Part shown: positions 22,200-30,549 of the stretch, piece by piece
Layout of the letters: each line of letters begins with the position of its first letter
How positions within the stretch are numbered: position 1 is the first letter of the stretch
Origin: UBA5070 sp035913415
Lineage (GTDB): Bacteria > Fibrobacterota > Fibrobacteria > UBA5070
DNA length: 64,000 nt
Assembly: GCA_035913415.1 (NCBI GenBank)
Contig: JAMIIV010000052.1
Coordinates: 1 to 64,000, forward strand
Reading direction: 5' to 3'
The notes under the pieces: generated by a model
The model's database searches: none
The model's input: the letters and a program-made list of their open reading frames with translations, nothing else
Told to the model about the DNA's origin: nothing
Program-made: the position numbers and the translations under genes

Positions 22200-22484
22200 T
22201 GCGATCTCTCCGAAATCTTGGGAGTGTTCTTTGACAGAATATGTCGTCCTCCGCCCCGGTAAGGGAGAGGAACCGATCCGGCAAAACGTAGATGCGGCCA
22301 CCCCCCGAGGGAAGGGGGAAATCCCCCGTGCATCGTCCGCCGGTCCACGATTTGTCCACTTTTGAACATTCGGGAGAACTCGGCAACCGACAATTTCCCT
22401 CCGGAGCGGCGGTCGACCCGACTCGGGAATCGGATCATACATGGGTCTCCTCCAGGATCGGGGGGGGCAGACGGGGGGCTTGCC

Positions 22485-23705
22485 TTGAGGATCCTGTTCG
22501 CACCGATGGGAACGGAAGGAGACATGCGCCCGGTGGCGGCTTTGGGGCGGGCGCTGCTGGATGCCGGACACGAGGTCGTGGTCGCCGCTCCACCCGACTT
22601 CGAGCCGCTGTTCGGTCGCCACGAGATTCCCTTCCGTCCTTGCGGCGCGCCCTTCCGGCCCGTCGCCGAGGCCCTGGCCGGACGCATCAATGGTCGTCCG
22701 TTGTCGGGTCTGCGGGCCATGGTCGGCTGGTGCCGCCAGGCCGTGGGGGAGCAGTTCACGAGCCTCCAGCCCCATGTGGCGGGCTGCGACCGGATCCTGG
22801 GATGCGGGGTGCAGTTTGCCGCCTCGTCCCTGGCCGAAGGCCTTGGCGTCCCGTACCGGCATGTCGCGCATTTCGCGGGAATCCTGCCGTCGTCGCACCA
22901 TCCGCCGGTCACCTTTCCCCTTTTCGGATTGCCCACCTGGGGCAATCGGGCATTGTGGACCCTCAATCATCTGGCCATGAACCTTCTGTTGCGGGCGCGC
23001 ATCGATCGCCACCGAAAACCCCTCGGTCTACCAGGAATCGGTGATTTCGACCGGCATTTCACCCGTGCCGCGCTGATCGCGGTGGATCCCGAGCTGGGGC
23101 CCTTGCCCCCCGATGCCGGCGCGGGAGTCCGCCAGACCGGATACTGGCGCATCGATGACGAGGGCGCGTTGCCCGACGACGTCGAGGTCTTCCTCGAAGC
23201 CGGAACAAAACCCGTGTTCGTCGGTTTCGGGAGCATGGGGGACCCCGACCCCAAAGCCACGGCCCGTGAGGTCGTGGCGGGAATTCGTCAGGCCGGGCTG
23301 CGGGGCATCATCGCGCGCGGATGGGCCGGACTCGATCCGCAGGATGTCGGGAGCGGGTTCCTCGTGGCCGGGCATCTGCCCCATGCGCGGCTGTTTCCCC
23401 GCGTGGCGGCGGTGGTCCACCATGGCGGTGCCGGCACCACATGGACCGTGGCGCGCAGCGGGGTGCCGCACGTGGTGGTTCCGCACCTGCTCGACCAGCA
23501 CTGGTGGGCGCGACGGCTCGAGGCGCTGGGGGTGTCCGGAGGCTCCATCCCTCGCCAACGGCTCGACGCCGGGCACTTGGCGGCGTCCCTGAAGCAGGCT
23601 CTCGACCCCCGACGGCGTCCGGCGATCGACGGCCTGGCGACTTCCTTGGCGCGGCGGGACGGAATCCGGCAGGCCGTCGCGCTCCTCGAGCAGGGGTCGC
23701 CCTGA
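22485..23705 (+). CDS. GT1-family glycosyltransferase
   Basis: A 406-residue GT-B glycosyltransferase. The N-terminal domain begins LRILFAPMGTEGDMRPVAALGRALLDAGHEV, as in UDP-sugar transferases of the vancomycin/sterol/macrolide group, and the C-terminal donor site has VFVGFGSMGDPD and VVHHGGAGTTWTVARSGVPHVVVPHLLDQ. The start is taken as TTG 22485, right after a G-rich stretch; this leaves no extra residues before strand 1. The acceptor is unknown (a sterol- or carotenoid-like lipid or an exported metabolite). The 285 bp upstream is shared with the divergent eno gene. Confidence 0.87.
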   Translation: MRILFAPMGTEGDMRPVAALGRALLDAGHEVVVAAPPDFEPLFGRHEIPFRPCGAPFRPVAEALAGRINGRPLSGLRAMVGWCRQAVGEQFTSLQPHVAGCDRILGCGVQFAASSLAEGLGVPYRHVAHFAGILPSSHHPPVTFPLFGLPTWGNRALWTLNHLAMNLLLRARIDRHRKPLGLPGIGDFDRHFTRAALIAVDPELGPLPPDAGAGVRQTGYWRIDDEGALPDDVEVFLEAGTKPVFVGFGSMGDPDPKATAREVVAGIRQAGLRGIIARGWAGLDPQDVGSGFLVAGHLPHARLFPRVAAVVHHGGAGTTWTVARSGVPHVVVPHLLDQHWWARRLEALGVSGGSIPRQRLDAGHLAASLKQALDPRRRPAIDGLATSLARRDGIRQAVALLEQGSP

Positions 23706-23759
23706 AGCCGTCGGTGGTGGGAATGTGGACTCGCCACCGCCGGAACCGGATCCTGTCGG

Positions 23760-24521
23760 TCAGAAACTGTCTGATGCCAGCAAGGCTTCCGCGCGCGCCG
23801 GGTCGTCCACCAGGACGGATTCCGGGTTCCAGGCCAGCCAAGGGCGCGGATCGTCGTCGGGCAGTCCCCAGAGCCAGAGCCGGGACTCCGACCACGGGTG
23901 CGGCAGGGCGCCATCGGGCGCGAGCAAGGGAAGCAACGGTGCGCGCAGGGCCAGAACCGAGGGGCGGCGAGGGAAGGCCCAGGCGCAGAGCCGTTCCCAG
24001 CCGGGGATATCTTCGGCCAGCGGACCGAACGGCACCTCGCTCCAGCGGTCGGCCACCTTGGAGAGAAGCTCCAGATCGAAGCTCGTGACCGCCGAACGCG
24101 CGTCGATGACACCCCTGTGCAGGGTCTCCAGGAACGCCGGGACGCAGGCTTCGGCAAGCCGGCCGCGGCGGTCCGCATCGAGTCCGGCAGGGGGCACCTT
24201 CAACTCCAGGTCGTGGATCCCGTAACCACCCTCCAAGACTTCCTCGAGATCGGGTATGCGGCAGGTCCGCCCATTCCACGTGCCTGCATCCAGATCGCGC
24301 AAATGGCGACGGAGGTGGGTGGTCATCGGACCCGACCCCGATGTCGTGCGATCGAGCTCGTCGTCGTGGAAGACCATCGGAGCGCCGTCCAGCGACAGTT
24401 GCACGTCGTATTCGATGCCCTCCGCCCCGCACACCAGCGCCAAGGCGAAGGCCTCGAGCGTGTTTTCCGGAGCCAGGCGCGAGGCACCGCGATGCCCCAG
24501 GATGAACGGAGTGTTGTCCAT
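23760..24521 (-). CDS. glycerophosphodiester phosphodiesterase
   Basis: A 253-residue GDPD-fold enzyme. Residues 7-60 carry ILGHRGASRLAPENT (His-Arg), EYDVQLSLDGAPMVFHDDELDRTT (metal Glu/Asp and catalytic His), and DLELKVP follows near residue 110 with the third metal ligand. There is no signal peptide, so it acts in the cytoplasm on glycerophosphodiesters from lipid turnover, giving glycerol-3-phosphate and an alcohol. The second half is shorter and less typical than in UgpQ. It lies just downstream of the parvulin terminator on the same strand. Confidence 0.9.
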   Translation of the reverse strand: MDNTPFILGHRGASRLAPENTLEAFALALVCGAEGIEYDVQLSLDGAPMVFHDDELDRTTSGSGPMTTHLRRHLRDLDAGTWNGRTCRIPDLEEVLEGGYGIHDLELKVPPAGLDADRRGRLAEACVPAFLETLHRGVIDARSAVTSFDLELLSKVADRWSEVPFGPLAEDIPGWERLCAWAFPRRPSVLALRAPLLPLLAPDGALPHPWSESRLWLWGLPDDDPRPWLAWNPESVLVDDPARAEALLASDSF

Positions 24522-24554
24522 GTCCCGATTCTGCCATGTCGGGAGGGGGGGAGG

Positions 24555-24594
24555 CAAAAAAAAACGCCGTTGCGCCGGTGAGGCGAAACGGCGT
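24555..24594 (-). terminator. intrinsic terminator after parvulin gene
   Basis: On the minus strand ACGCCGTT (24594-24587) pairs with AACGGCGT (24571-24564), with an inner CGCC/GGCG stem, followed by a run of eight or nine T. It lies 30 bp after the parvulin stop and is one of the clearest terminators in the window. Confidence 0.92.
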
Positions 24595-24624
24595 ACACAG
24601 ATCATCCGGCCGATGGCCGGGGGA

Positions 24625-25713
24625 TCACTTCTTCTTGGGAACGATCGGGCCCAGGCCCTGGGGGGCGGGCTCGGCCTTGGGGGCGTCGAACAATTCGGGC
24701 TCGCGGTAGGCGGGGTCGAAGATCTGGACCTTGTACTTCTTGACCAGTCCGCGGTAGTAGTTGGGAACCAGGGTCTCGGCGCGCTGGGCCTTGAGAATGT
24801 TCTCGATCATGGGGCGCAGGCTGTCCAGCGAAGGAGCTGCGGTGGTCTTGCGTTCGGCCAGGCGGATGATGTGCCAGCCGAACTGGCTGCGCACGGGTGC
24901 GGAGGTTTCCCCCGGCTTCATGCTCGAAAGCGCCTGGGCGAATTCGGGCACCATGTCGGAAGGATTGAACCAGCCGAGGTCGCCGCCGTTGCCCTTCGAA
25001 CCCGGATCTTCCGATTCGGTGCGTGCCAGGGTGGCGAAATCGGTGCCCTTGGCCAGGCGCGCGGAGATCTCGAGGATCTTGGCGTGAACCTTGGCCGTGT
25101 CCGAGCCGGGCTGGGCGAGTTTGAGGATGTGGCTGGCCTTCACCTTGCCTGCATCGCTCATGCGGTCCTTGTTGGCCTGGTAGAACGAGTCGATGGCGGC
25201 GGCGGGAATCTTGAGGGAATCTTCCAGGCCCTTCTCGAGAGCGTCCGAGCTCTGCAACTGGGAGGCGATCTTGGCCTTGAGGGAGGCGGGGGTGTCGCCC
25301 GCCTTGGCCATGGCCTCGGCGAAGGACGCGGAATCCTTCGACTGGCTGCGGAAGACGTCGTAGAGGCTGTCGACGCGGCGCGGCTCGACCTGGATCTTGA
25401 GGCGGGCGGCCTCGAGCTTCATGATGTGCTGCAGGATCAACTGGGCGGTGGCCTGGCGGCGGATGGGGCCGGCGACCTGATCGAAGCTCTGGCCGGACTG
25501 CATCGCCTGTTGGGCGATCTGCATGGTCATGGGCTGCAGCATGCCCTCGACCTGGGCCTTGGTGATGCCCAGGGTGTCGAGTCCAGCCACGACGGCGGTG
25601 GTGTCCCCGGCGGGCTTCTTGAACTTGGCGGGGGCGGCGGAGGCGCTACCTGCACCGCTGCGGCAGGCAGCGACCATCAGCAGCAGGGGAAGCAAGGACA
25701 GTTGGATACGCAC
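24625..25713 (-). CDS. parvulin-type peptidylprolyl isomerase lipoprotein
   Basis: A 362-residue periplasmic folding factor. LLPLLLMVAAC gives a lipobox with Cys at residue 17. Residues 50-185 form a SurA-N/PrsA-like helical chaperone region and 190-288 the parvulin domain (KASHILKLA, FATLARTESEDPGSKGNGGDLGWF, MVPEFAQAL, QFGWHIIRLAER). The C-terminus is a Pro/Lys-rich tail (PQGLGPIVPKKK). The start is GTG 25713 with GGAAGGA nine bases upstream; earlier readings lack a signal sequence. It probably assists outer-membrane or secreted protein folding, fitting the many exported proteins here. Confidence 0.9.
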   Translation of the reverse strand: MRIQLSLLPLLLMVAACRSGAGSASAAPAKFKKPAGDTTAVVAGLDTLGITKAQVEGMLQPMTMQIAQQAMQSGQSFDQVAGPIRRQATAQLILQHIMKLEAARLKIQVEPRRVDSLYDVFRSQSKDSASFAEAMAKAGDTPASLKAKIASQLQSSDALEKGLEDSLKIPAAAIDSFYQANKDRMSDAGKVKASHILKLAQPGSDTAKVHAKILEISARLAKGTDFATLARTESEDPGSKGNGGDLGWFNPSDMVPEFAQALSSMKPGETSAPVRSQFGWHIIRLAERKTTAAPSLDSLRPMIENILKAQRAETLVPNYYRGLVKKYKVQIFDPAYREPELFDAPKAEPAPQGLGPIVPKKK

Positions 25714-25886
25714 GTTGAATCCTTCCGGGATCGCGGAGATCACGCTGTGTTTGGGGGTGGACGGGCTGAGAAGTGAAGAAGAAAGAAGGTACTCATCGTG
25801 AGAACGATTCGACATCACCGGCCCTGGATCGACCCGTGCGGTGGGTCGTTCACCTCCTATATTCGAAGGAAACAGGAGCCTTACCC

Positions 25887-26345
25887 ATGATGCGCGCCCT
25901 TCTGACCCTGCTTGTTTTCGCCGCCACCCTGATGGCCGCTCCCACCCAGAGTTTCTTCATCGCCCGGTCGGGTGAGGTTCCCGTCTGGCTGGGGCCCGAG
26001 CACCGCGATGGGGAGACCCCCTTGTACACCGCGCCCGCCAACGAGCTTCTGCTCAAGCAGGACTCCAAAGGCGGATTCATCCAGGTGCGTACCCGCAATG
26101 GCGCCTTGGGATGGGTCGATGCCTCCAAGGTGCAGGCCTACGCGCCGCAGACCGGGACCACGGTCGATCTGGGGGAAGGCCGCGTCGAAGGGTACCTGGA
26201 CAATCCCAACGCGATCTACATCCTGACGGATGAAAGCAAGATCCCCCCGGAAGGCTTCAATATCGTCCGTGACATGACGGCGTTCGTCGTCGACGACAAC
26301 ATCGACCGTGAAAGCCTGGAGCGTCGCAACCAAGAGAATTTCTGA
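25887..26345 (+). CDS. small exported SH3-like protein, paralogue 1
   Basis: A 152-residue exported protein. The signal peptide MMRALLTLLVFAATLMAA precedes an SH3-like region (VPVWLGPEHRDGETPLYTAP, GGFIQVRTRNGALGWVDASK). The C-terminal third, from VDLGEGRVEGYLDNPNAIYIL to DRESLERRNQENF, is shared with the proteins at 27090 and, more loosely, 27675. AACAGGAG lies upstream of ATG 25887, and TATATT at 25858 could be the -10. The next gene starts six bases after the stop. Function is unknown; SH3-like domains often bind cell wall or peptide ligands. Confidence 0.75.
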   Translation: MMRALLTLLVFAATLMAAPTQSFFIARSGEVPVWLGPEHRDGETPLYTAPANELLLKQDSKGGFIQVRTRNGALGWVDASKVQAYAPQTGTTVDLGEGRVEGYLDNPNAIYILTDESKIPPEGFNIVRDMTAFVVDDNIDRESLERRNQENF

Positions 26346-26350
26346 GTCCG

Positions 26351-26941
26351 GTGGGCATCGTTCCCAACAACCTGGTTCCGGTGATTGTTCCCGGAGTCGG
26401 GGATTCCGGTCCGGATCATTGGCAGACGTTGTGGCAAGCCCTGTTGCCGGGTGCCCTGCGCGTTGTGCAGGACGACTGGTCCTTGTCGGAGGCCGCTGCT
26501 TGGGATGGGCGTTTGGAAGAGGTCGTGTCGGGACTTGAACGGCCCGCCGTCCTGATCGCTCACAGCGCCGGAGCGGTCACCGTGGCGCGCTGGGCTTGCC
26601 ACCCTGGGGCGTCGGTCCATCGTGTGGCCGGTGCCTTCCTGGTCGCCCCTCCGGATTTTGAGGCGTCTCTCCCGGCTGGATTCCCCGACATCGAAGCGGT
26701 TCGCCACCTTGGATGGTCGCCGATGCCCGCCTCGAAACTGCCATTTCCCGCGTTGGTCGTGGCCAGTCGAACCGATCCCTTCGATCGGCAATTGCGCACC
26801 AAAGCGTACGCCGAGGCGTGGGGGGCTGGTTTTTGCGACGCCGGTGAGCTCGGACACATCAACCTCGCGTCTGGCCAGGGCCCTTGGGGCCAGGGGTGGG
26901 GTTGGTTCGAGGAGTTCCTCGGCCGCATCACGCGAGGATAG
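26351..26941 (+). CDS. RBBP9/YdeN-family alpha/beta hydrolase
   Basis: A 196-residue serine hydrolase. PGVGDSGPDHWQTLWQ is the family's N-terminal signature, AHSAGAVTVARWA holds the nucleophile Ser, and the triad is completed by SRTDPF (Asp) and ELGHINLASGQGPW (His). The family acts on small esters or peptides; natural substrates are mostly unknown. It begins at GTG 26351, six bases after the SH3-like gene, and is probably its operon partner. It has no signal peptide. Confidence 0.88.
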   Translation: MGIVPNNLVPVIVPGVGDSGPDHWQTLWQALLPGALRVVQDDWSLSEAAAWDGRLEEVVSGLERPAVLIAHSAGAVTVARWACHPGASVHRVAGAFLVAPPDFEASLPAGFPDIEAVRHLGWSPMPASKLPFPALVVASRTDPFDRQLRTKAYAEAWGAGFCDAGELGHINLASGQGPWGQGWGWFEEFLGRITRG

Positions 26942-26996
26942 GCCCCTTCCCCGTGGTCGCCCGAGCCACGGAAACGATGGAGCCTTGGACGGAAAC

Positions 26997-27030
26997 GAAA
27001 AAGCCACCCTGCGGATGCGGAGGGTGGCTT
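26997..27030 (-). terminator. intrinsic terminator after small exported paralogue 2
   Basis: GCCACCCT (27003-27010) pairs with AGGGTGGC (27021-27028); on the minus strand TTTTT follows. A second hairpin with arms GAGTCCT/AGGACTC (27041-27075) lies between it and the gene's stop codon. Confidence 0.85.
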
Positions 27031-27089
27031 CAAGACTCGAGAGTCCTAGGTGCGGCAATGCCGAACGCAGGACTCAAGATGTTAGGAGA

Positions 27090-27539
27090 TCAGTTGTTCT
27101 CGCCGTTGCGATATTCGGTGCCTTCGCGATCCATGTTGCCCTGGATGGCGTCGACGAACGAACGCTCGAGGGAGATGCCGCCCATGGCGTTGGACTCTTC
27201 CTGCAAGATGTACACGGCCTGGGGATTGTCGAGGTAACCCTCGATCTTGCCGGATCCGAGGTCCATGTTGGCACCGGTGGCAGCCGAGAACTCCTTGAGG
27301 AGCTTCGAGTCGGTCCAGAGTTCCTGGCCGTCCTTGGTGCGGACCTGGGTCATGCCGCCCGCGCGCTTCACCTCGATGAAGGTCTCGGTGGACGTGGCCG
27401 TGTAGACGGCCTTTTCGTTCACGGCACGCTTCTGGTTCGCGTACAGGGGGACCTCGCCACCGGTGGCGGAGGACAGGGACTTGGCGGCCATGGCGACCGA
27501 AGCGGTGAGAAGGATGGCAATCAGGAGAGCGCGACGCAT
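27090..27539 (-). CDS. small exported protein, paralogue 2
   Basis: A 149-residue exported protein: signal peptide MRRALLIAILLTASVAMAA, then an SH3-like region (EVPLYANQKRAVNEKAVYTA, MTQVRTKDGQELWTDSK) and a C-terminal module MDLGSGKIEGYLDNPQAVYIL ending in NMDREGTEYRNGENN. The module matches the gene at 25887 (DLGxGxxEGYLDNPxAxYIL) almost residue for residue. GGAGG precedes ATG 27539. It is transcribed with or next to paralogue 3. No enzyme motif is seen; function is unknown. Confidence 0.75.
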   Translation of the reverse strand: MRRALLIAILLTASVAMAAKSLSSATGGEVPLYANQKRAVNEKAVYTATSTETFIEVKRAGGMTQVRTKDGQELWTDSKLLKEFSAATGANMDLGSGKIEGYLDNPQAVYILQEESNAMGGISLERSFVDAIQGNMDREGTEYRNGENN

Positions 27540-27674
27540 GGGTCCTCCAAGGAGCGGAGACGGACGTGGAACCACCGTAATCTAGGGAAGAGTTTCGCAA
27601 CCCGCAACGGGTTTTGCAACGAATGCCTGAAAGTAGGGGGATGCCCCCCCTTCGGCGCCTAGAAGTTCCGAGAC

Positions 27675-27959
27675 TCAGTCGTTTTCCTGGTTGGCCATTT
27701 CGAGGTCGCCACGAACCAGGTTGGCAGGGGGATCGTCGCGGAAATCCCGATGGAGGGAGATCGCCGAAAGGTCGATCCCCGTCATGCCGGGGACGTAAGC
27801 GGCGCCGTTGGTCTGCGTGTTGGCGGTCACCTTCTGGCTGCCCAGATCGATTTCCTTGCCGGTACGGGCACGGGGATCTTCCTGAGGAGTGGGGACCAGG
27901 GGTTTGGCTTGCAGGGCGCCGGCAGCCAGCAGGAGAGTCAGAAGGGATGCGGTTTTCAT
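27675..27959 (-). CDS. small exported protein, paralogue 3
   Basis: A 94-residue exported protein with signal peptide MKTASLLTLLLAAGALQA. It lacks the SH3-like part but keeps a diverged form of the C-terminal module: IDLGSQKV, AAYVPG, ISLHRDFRDD and NLVRGDLEMANQEND align with the ends of the two longer paralogues. GGAGG lies before ATG 27959. It is followed 136 bp later by paralogue 2 on the same strand. This minimal member suggests that the C-terminal module is the conserved functional unit. Confidence 0.7.
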   Translation of the reverse strand: MKTASLLTLLLAAGALQAKPLVPTPQEDPRARTGKEIDLGSQKVTANTQTNGAAYVPGMTGIDLSAISLHRDFRDDPPANLVRGDLEMANQEND

Positions 27960-28155
27960 GGGGACCTCCGGAATCAGGGGGGATGTGGGACCACTTCATT
28001 GGTTTCCCTGCTTTGAAATTAGCGGCTGGTTTCGGGGCTTCGCTGGAGCTTTCCTTGCCCCGTATGCGGTGATGTCGGCTCTTCGCTTCCAGCCTGGAAT
28101 ACTCCATATTCGAGTCAAAACGGAGATGTCGCTTCGATGTACCTTGCCTCGGCTC

Positions 28156-28971
28156 ATGAACGCACCGACGCCCGTATCCGATTCCCTCACCCATTGGCTG
28201 GACCGCTCGGCACGATTGCGGGTCGTCGCGGTCGACGCCACCCGGGCTGCACGGGGACTCTGCCTGCTCCACGACCTCGAAGGCGACGCGGCGCGCCAGT
28301 TCGCCTCGGCCATCGCCGGTGGCCTGCTGTTCGCTTGCGACCTCAAATCGCTCCAGACGCTCTCGCTGCAGGTCGAGGTGGGGGCGCGGGTGTACCACGT
28401 GGATGCCACGGCCGACTCCCTGGTGCGGGGCATGGCGACCACTCGAGCCCACGAAGCTCCCGTGGCGAGAGTTGCGGTACGGCGCTTCGGGCAGAAGGGA
28501 CTGCTGTACCAGTCCATCGTCGATGTGGCCACCCTCGAGGTCTCGAAAGCCCTGGAGGGGCACTTCCTGCAGTCGGAGCAGCAGGTGCTGCGCGTCGATC
28601 TCCGTTGCGATCTGGACGAGCGGGGACTTCCCACCAAGGTCCACGGAGCCTTGGTCCGGGGATTCCCCGACACTCCCCCGGAGGCTCTCCGGGAACTGCT
28701 CCAAGCGTGGGATCGCCGCGGGGACTGGGAGCCCTCCGAGCCCTGCCGCGGCCTCGACGACCGGATATGGGATCGCCTGGCCGAACAGGAAGTCCACCAC
28801 CATTGCCCCTGCTCGAAGGATCGGGCCCTGGCCTCCGTCCGGGCTCTGGGCCTCGAGGCCCTGGAGCAGGCCGCCAAGGCGGACGAGACCCTGGAAGTCG
28901 TGTGCGATTTCTGTCGCAGCGTCTACCGGTTCGGGTCGGACGATTTCCTGCCCTCCGACGACCTGGCCTGA
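28156..28971 (+). CDS. hslO: Hsp33 redox-regulated chaperone
   Basis: A 271-residue Hsp33. The C-terminal zinc-redox switch is complete: HHHCPCS (C217, C219) and CDFCRSVYRF (C250, C253). The N-terminal domain shows ARLRVVAVDATRAARG and HVDATADSLVRGMA. In the family, oxidation of the four cysteines releases zinc and activates holdase activity under oxidative stress. ATG 28126 (ten residues longer) is an alternative start and lies 15 bases after a CATATT -10-like element. The last 49 bases overlap the convergent XRE gene. Confidence 0.93.
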   Translation: MNAPTPVSDSLTHWLDRSARLRVVAVDATRAARGLCLLHDLEGDAARQFASAIAGGLLFACDLKSLQTLSLQVEVGARVYHVDATADSLVRGMATTRAHEAPVARVAVRRFGQKGLLYQSIVDVATLEVSKALEGHFLQSEQQVLRVDLRCDLDERGLPTKVHGALVRGFPDTPPEALRELLQAWDRRGDWEPSEPCRGLDDRIWDRLAEQEVHHHCPCSKDRALASVRALGLEALEQAAKADETLEVVCDFCRSVYRFGSDDFLPSDDLA

Positions 28972-29183
28972 TCGGAGAGGATGGCGTTCCAGTCGACGTC
29001 CAATGCCTGCCGGATTTTGTCCAAGGTGCCGACCTTCGGCTCCCGTTCCCCCCGGATGATCCTGGAAACCGTGCTTTTCTCGATCCCGTTTTCATGGGCG
29101 AACAATTCGCAGGACCGGTAGCCTGCGTCGTGGATCAGGGACTTCAGGTTGCGGCGCAGGTGGTCGTGGAGGGATAACGGCAT
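28923..29183 (-). CDS. XRE-family transcriptional regulator
   Basis: An 86-residue protein, almost entirely one Cro/C1-type helix-turn-helix (residues 10-70: SCELFAHENGIEKSTVSRII, RGEREPKVGTLDKIRQAL). It has no effector domain. Its 3' end overlaps the hslO 3' end by 49 bp on the opposite strand, which is unusual in this otherwise loosely spaced region. A tandem inverted repeat lies at 29335-29363, about 150 bp upstream of its start, and could be an operator. Confidence 0.8.
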   Translation of the reverse strand: MPLSLHDHLRRNLKSLIHDAGYRSCELFAHENGIEKSTVSRIIRGEREPKVGTLDKIRQALDVDWNAILSDQARSSEGRKSSDPNR

Positions 29184-29502
29184 GATCGGACCCGGGGCGA
29201 GGCGGTTCTGTGGCGGCGGCGGAGTTGGGGGGGGGAAGGTGTCGCGCCGCCGGTGGGCGCGGTCGACGCGACGACTTCGGCGGATGGGGTGCGATGGCGA
29301 TCACACAACATCCGAGCCCAATACAACAGCCGGACAACGAAACCTTCGTTGCCGATTGGCAACATGGCATCCATATAAAGATTGGGTTGAATGGAAACTG
29401 AAACTGCAAAACAGATAACAAGAACGATAAATCCTTAGAAATCCGGGAAACTGGTCGAGGAAGGCATGTGGTTCCGCCAGCGCGGAATGTTTTTTTTGCT
29501 CC
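29184..29502. other. AT-rich divergent intergenic region (XRE/hemB)
   Basis: This 319-bp gap between the divergent XRE and hemB genes has no convincing ORF. Positions about 29300-29450 are markedly AT-richer than the surroundings (GATAACAAGAACGATAAATC, CATATAAAGATTGGG), which fits a regulatory region for both genes. It contains the inverted repeats at 29335-29363. Confidence 0.6.
29335..29363. promoter_or_regulatory. overlapping inverted repeats, candidate operator
   Basis: CAACGAA-ACC-TTCGTTG (29335-29351) is a perfect seven-base inverted repeat and GTTGCC-GATT-GGCAAC (29348-29363) a perfect six-base one; they share four bases. The position in the divergent XRE/hemB region makes a binding site for the XRE protein plausible, but this is inference. 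Confidence 0.5.
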
Positions 29503-30495
29503 ATGCTCGATCTACCCCACCGACCCCGCCGCAACCGCCGCACCGCCGCCCTGCGCGCCATCGTCCGGGAAACCTCTCTCGGTCCGCAACACCTGGGGAT
29601 GCCGTGTTTCGTGCGGGAAGGTGCGGGTGAACCCGAGCCCATCTCCTCGATGCCGGGGTGTTTCCGGTTCGGGATCGATCGGCTCGTCGAGGAGGTCGGG
29701 ATCTGGTCGCGGTTGGGGATCCCCGCCATCGCGCTCTTTCCCGTGACGCCACCCTCGGCCAAGACCGCCGACGCGCTCGGCGCGCTCGACCCCGATGGCC
29801 TGGTGCCGCGCACGGTCCGCGCGCTGAAGTCGGCGTTGCCGGAACTTGTCGTCATCACCGACCTCGCGCTGGACCCCTTCACCGACCATGGCCACGACGG
29901 CCTGATGGCCCCGTCCGGCGAGATCCTCAACGACGAGACCGTCGACGTACTCACGCGCATGGCGGTGGTGCACGCACGGGCCGGCGCCGACCTGGTGGCG
30001 CCTTCCGACATGATGGACGGACGGGTGGGGGCCATCCGTGCGGCTCTGGATCGCTCGGGTCATGCCTCGACGGGCATCCTGGCGTACACGGCCAAGTACG
30101 CGAGCGCCTTCTACGGCCCCTTCCGCGACGCCTTGGATTCGGCTCCCCGCTCGGGAGACAAGAAGACCTACCAGATGGATCCCGCCAACCGCCGGGAAGC
30201 CTGGCGGGAAGCAGATCTGGACGAGGCGGAGGGCGCCGACATGATGATGGTCAAGCCCGGGTTGCCGTACCTGGACGTGCTGCGCGAGCTGCGCGACCGC
30301 ACCACCTTGCCGTTGGCGGCCTACCACGTTTCGGGGGAGTTCGCGATGCTCAAGGCCGCTGCCGAGCGGGGTTGGATCGACTACGACCGGTGCCTGCTGG
30401 AAAGTCTCATGGCCTTCCGCAGGGCCGGAGCCGACCTCATCCTCACCTACGGTGCGGCCGATGCCGCGCGCCTGTTGGCGTCCCCGAGACACTGA
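29503..30495 (+). CDS. hemB: delta-aminolevulinic acid dehydratase
   Basis: A 330-residue porphobilinogen synthase. The two active-site lysines lie in YTAKYASAFYGPFRDA and DMMMVKPGLPYLD. The active-site metal segment is DLALDPFTDHGHDG, with Asp replacing the Cys triad of zinc-type enzymes, so it is the Mg-dependent or catalytic-metal-independent kind. RRNRRTAALRAIVRET, the N-terminal arm, and the C-terminal AAYHVSGEFAMLKAA and ILTYGA are conserved. It condenses two 5-aminolevulinates in haem synthesis. No clear Shine-Dalgarno sequence precedes ATG 29503, only a T-run. No other hem genes are near. Confidence 0.95.
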   Translation: MLDLPHRPRRNRRTAALRAIVRETSLGPQHLGMPCFVREGAGEPEPISSMPGCFRFGIDRLVEEVGIWSRLGIPAIALFPVTPPSAKTADALGALDPDGLVPRTVRALKSALPELVVITDLALDPFTDHGHDGLMAPSGEILNDETVDVLTRMAVVHARAGADLVAPSDMMDGRVGAIRAALDRSGHASTGILAYTAKYASAFYGPFRDALDSAPRSGDKKTYQMDPANRREAWREADLDEAEGADMMMVKPGLPYLDVLRELRDRTTLPLAAYHVSGEFAMLKAAAERGWIDYDRCLLESLMAFRRAGADLILTYGAADAARLLASPRH

Positions 30496-30511
30496 ACATC
30501 GAGATTCCCCC

Positions 30512-30540
30512 TTCCCAACCTTCCCCGGGAACGGTATGAT
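30512..30540 (+). promoter_or_regulatory. candidate promoter of receiver gene
   Basis: TATGAT (30535-30540) in the context ACGGTATGATGCC, with TTCCCA 17 bases upstream as a poor -35. The ATG at 30550 lies nine bases past the -10, so any leader would be two or three bases long. Confidence 0.4.
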
Positions 30541-30549
30541 GCCCTCATC

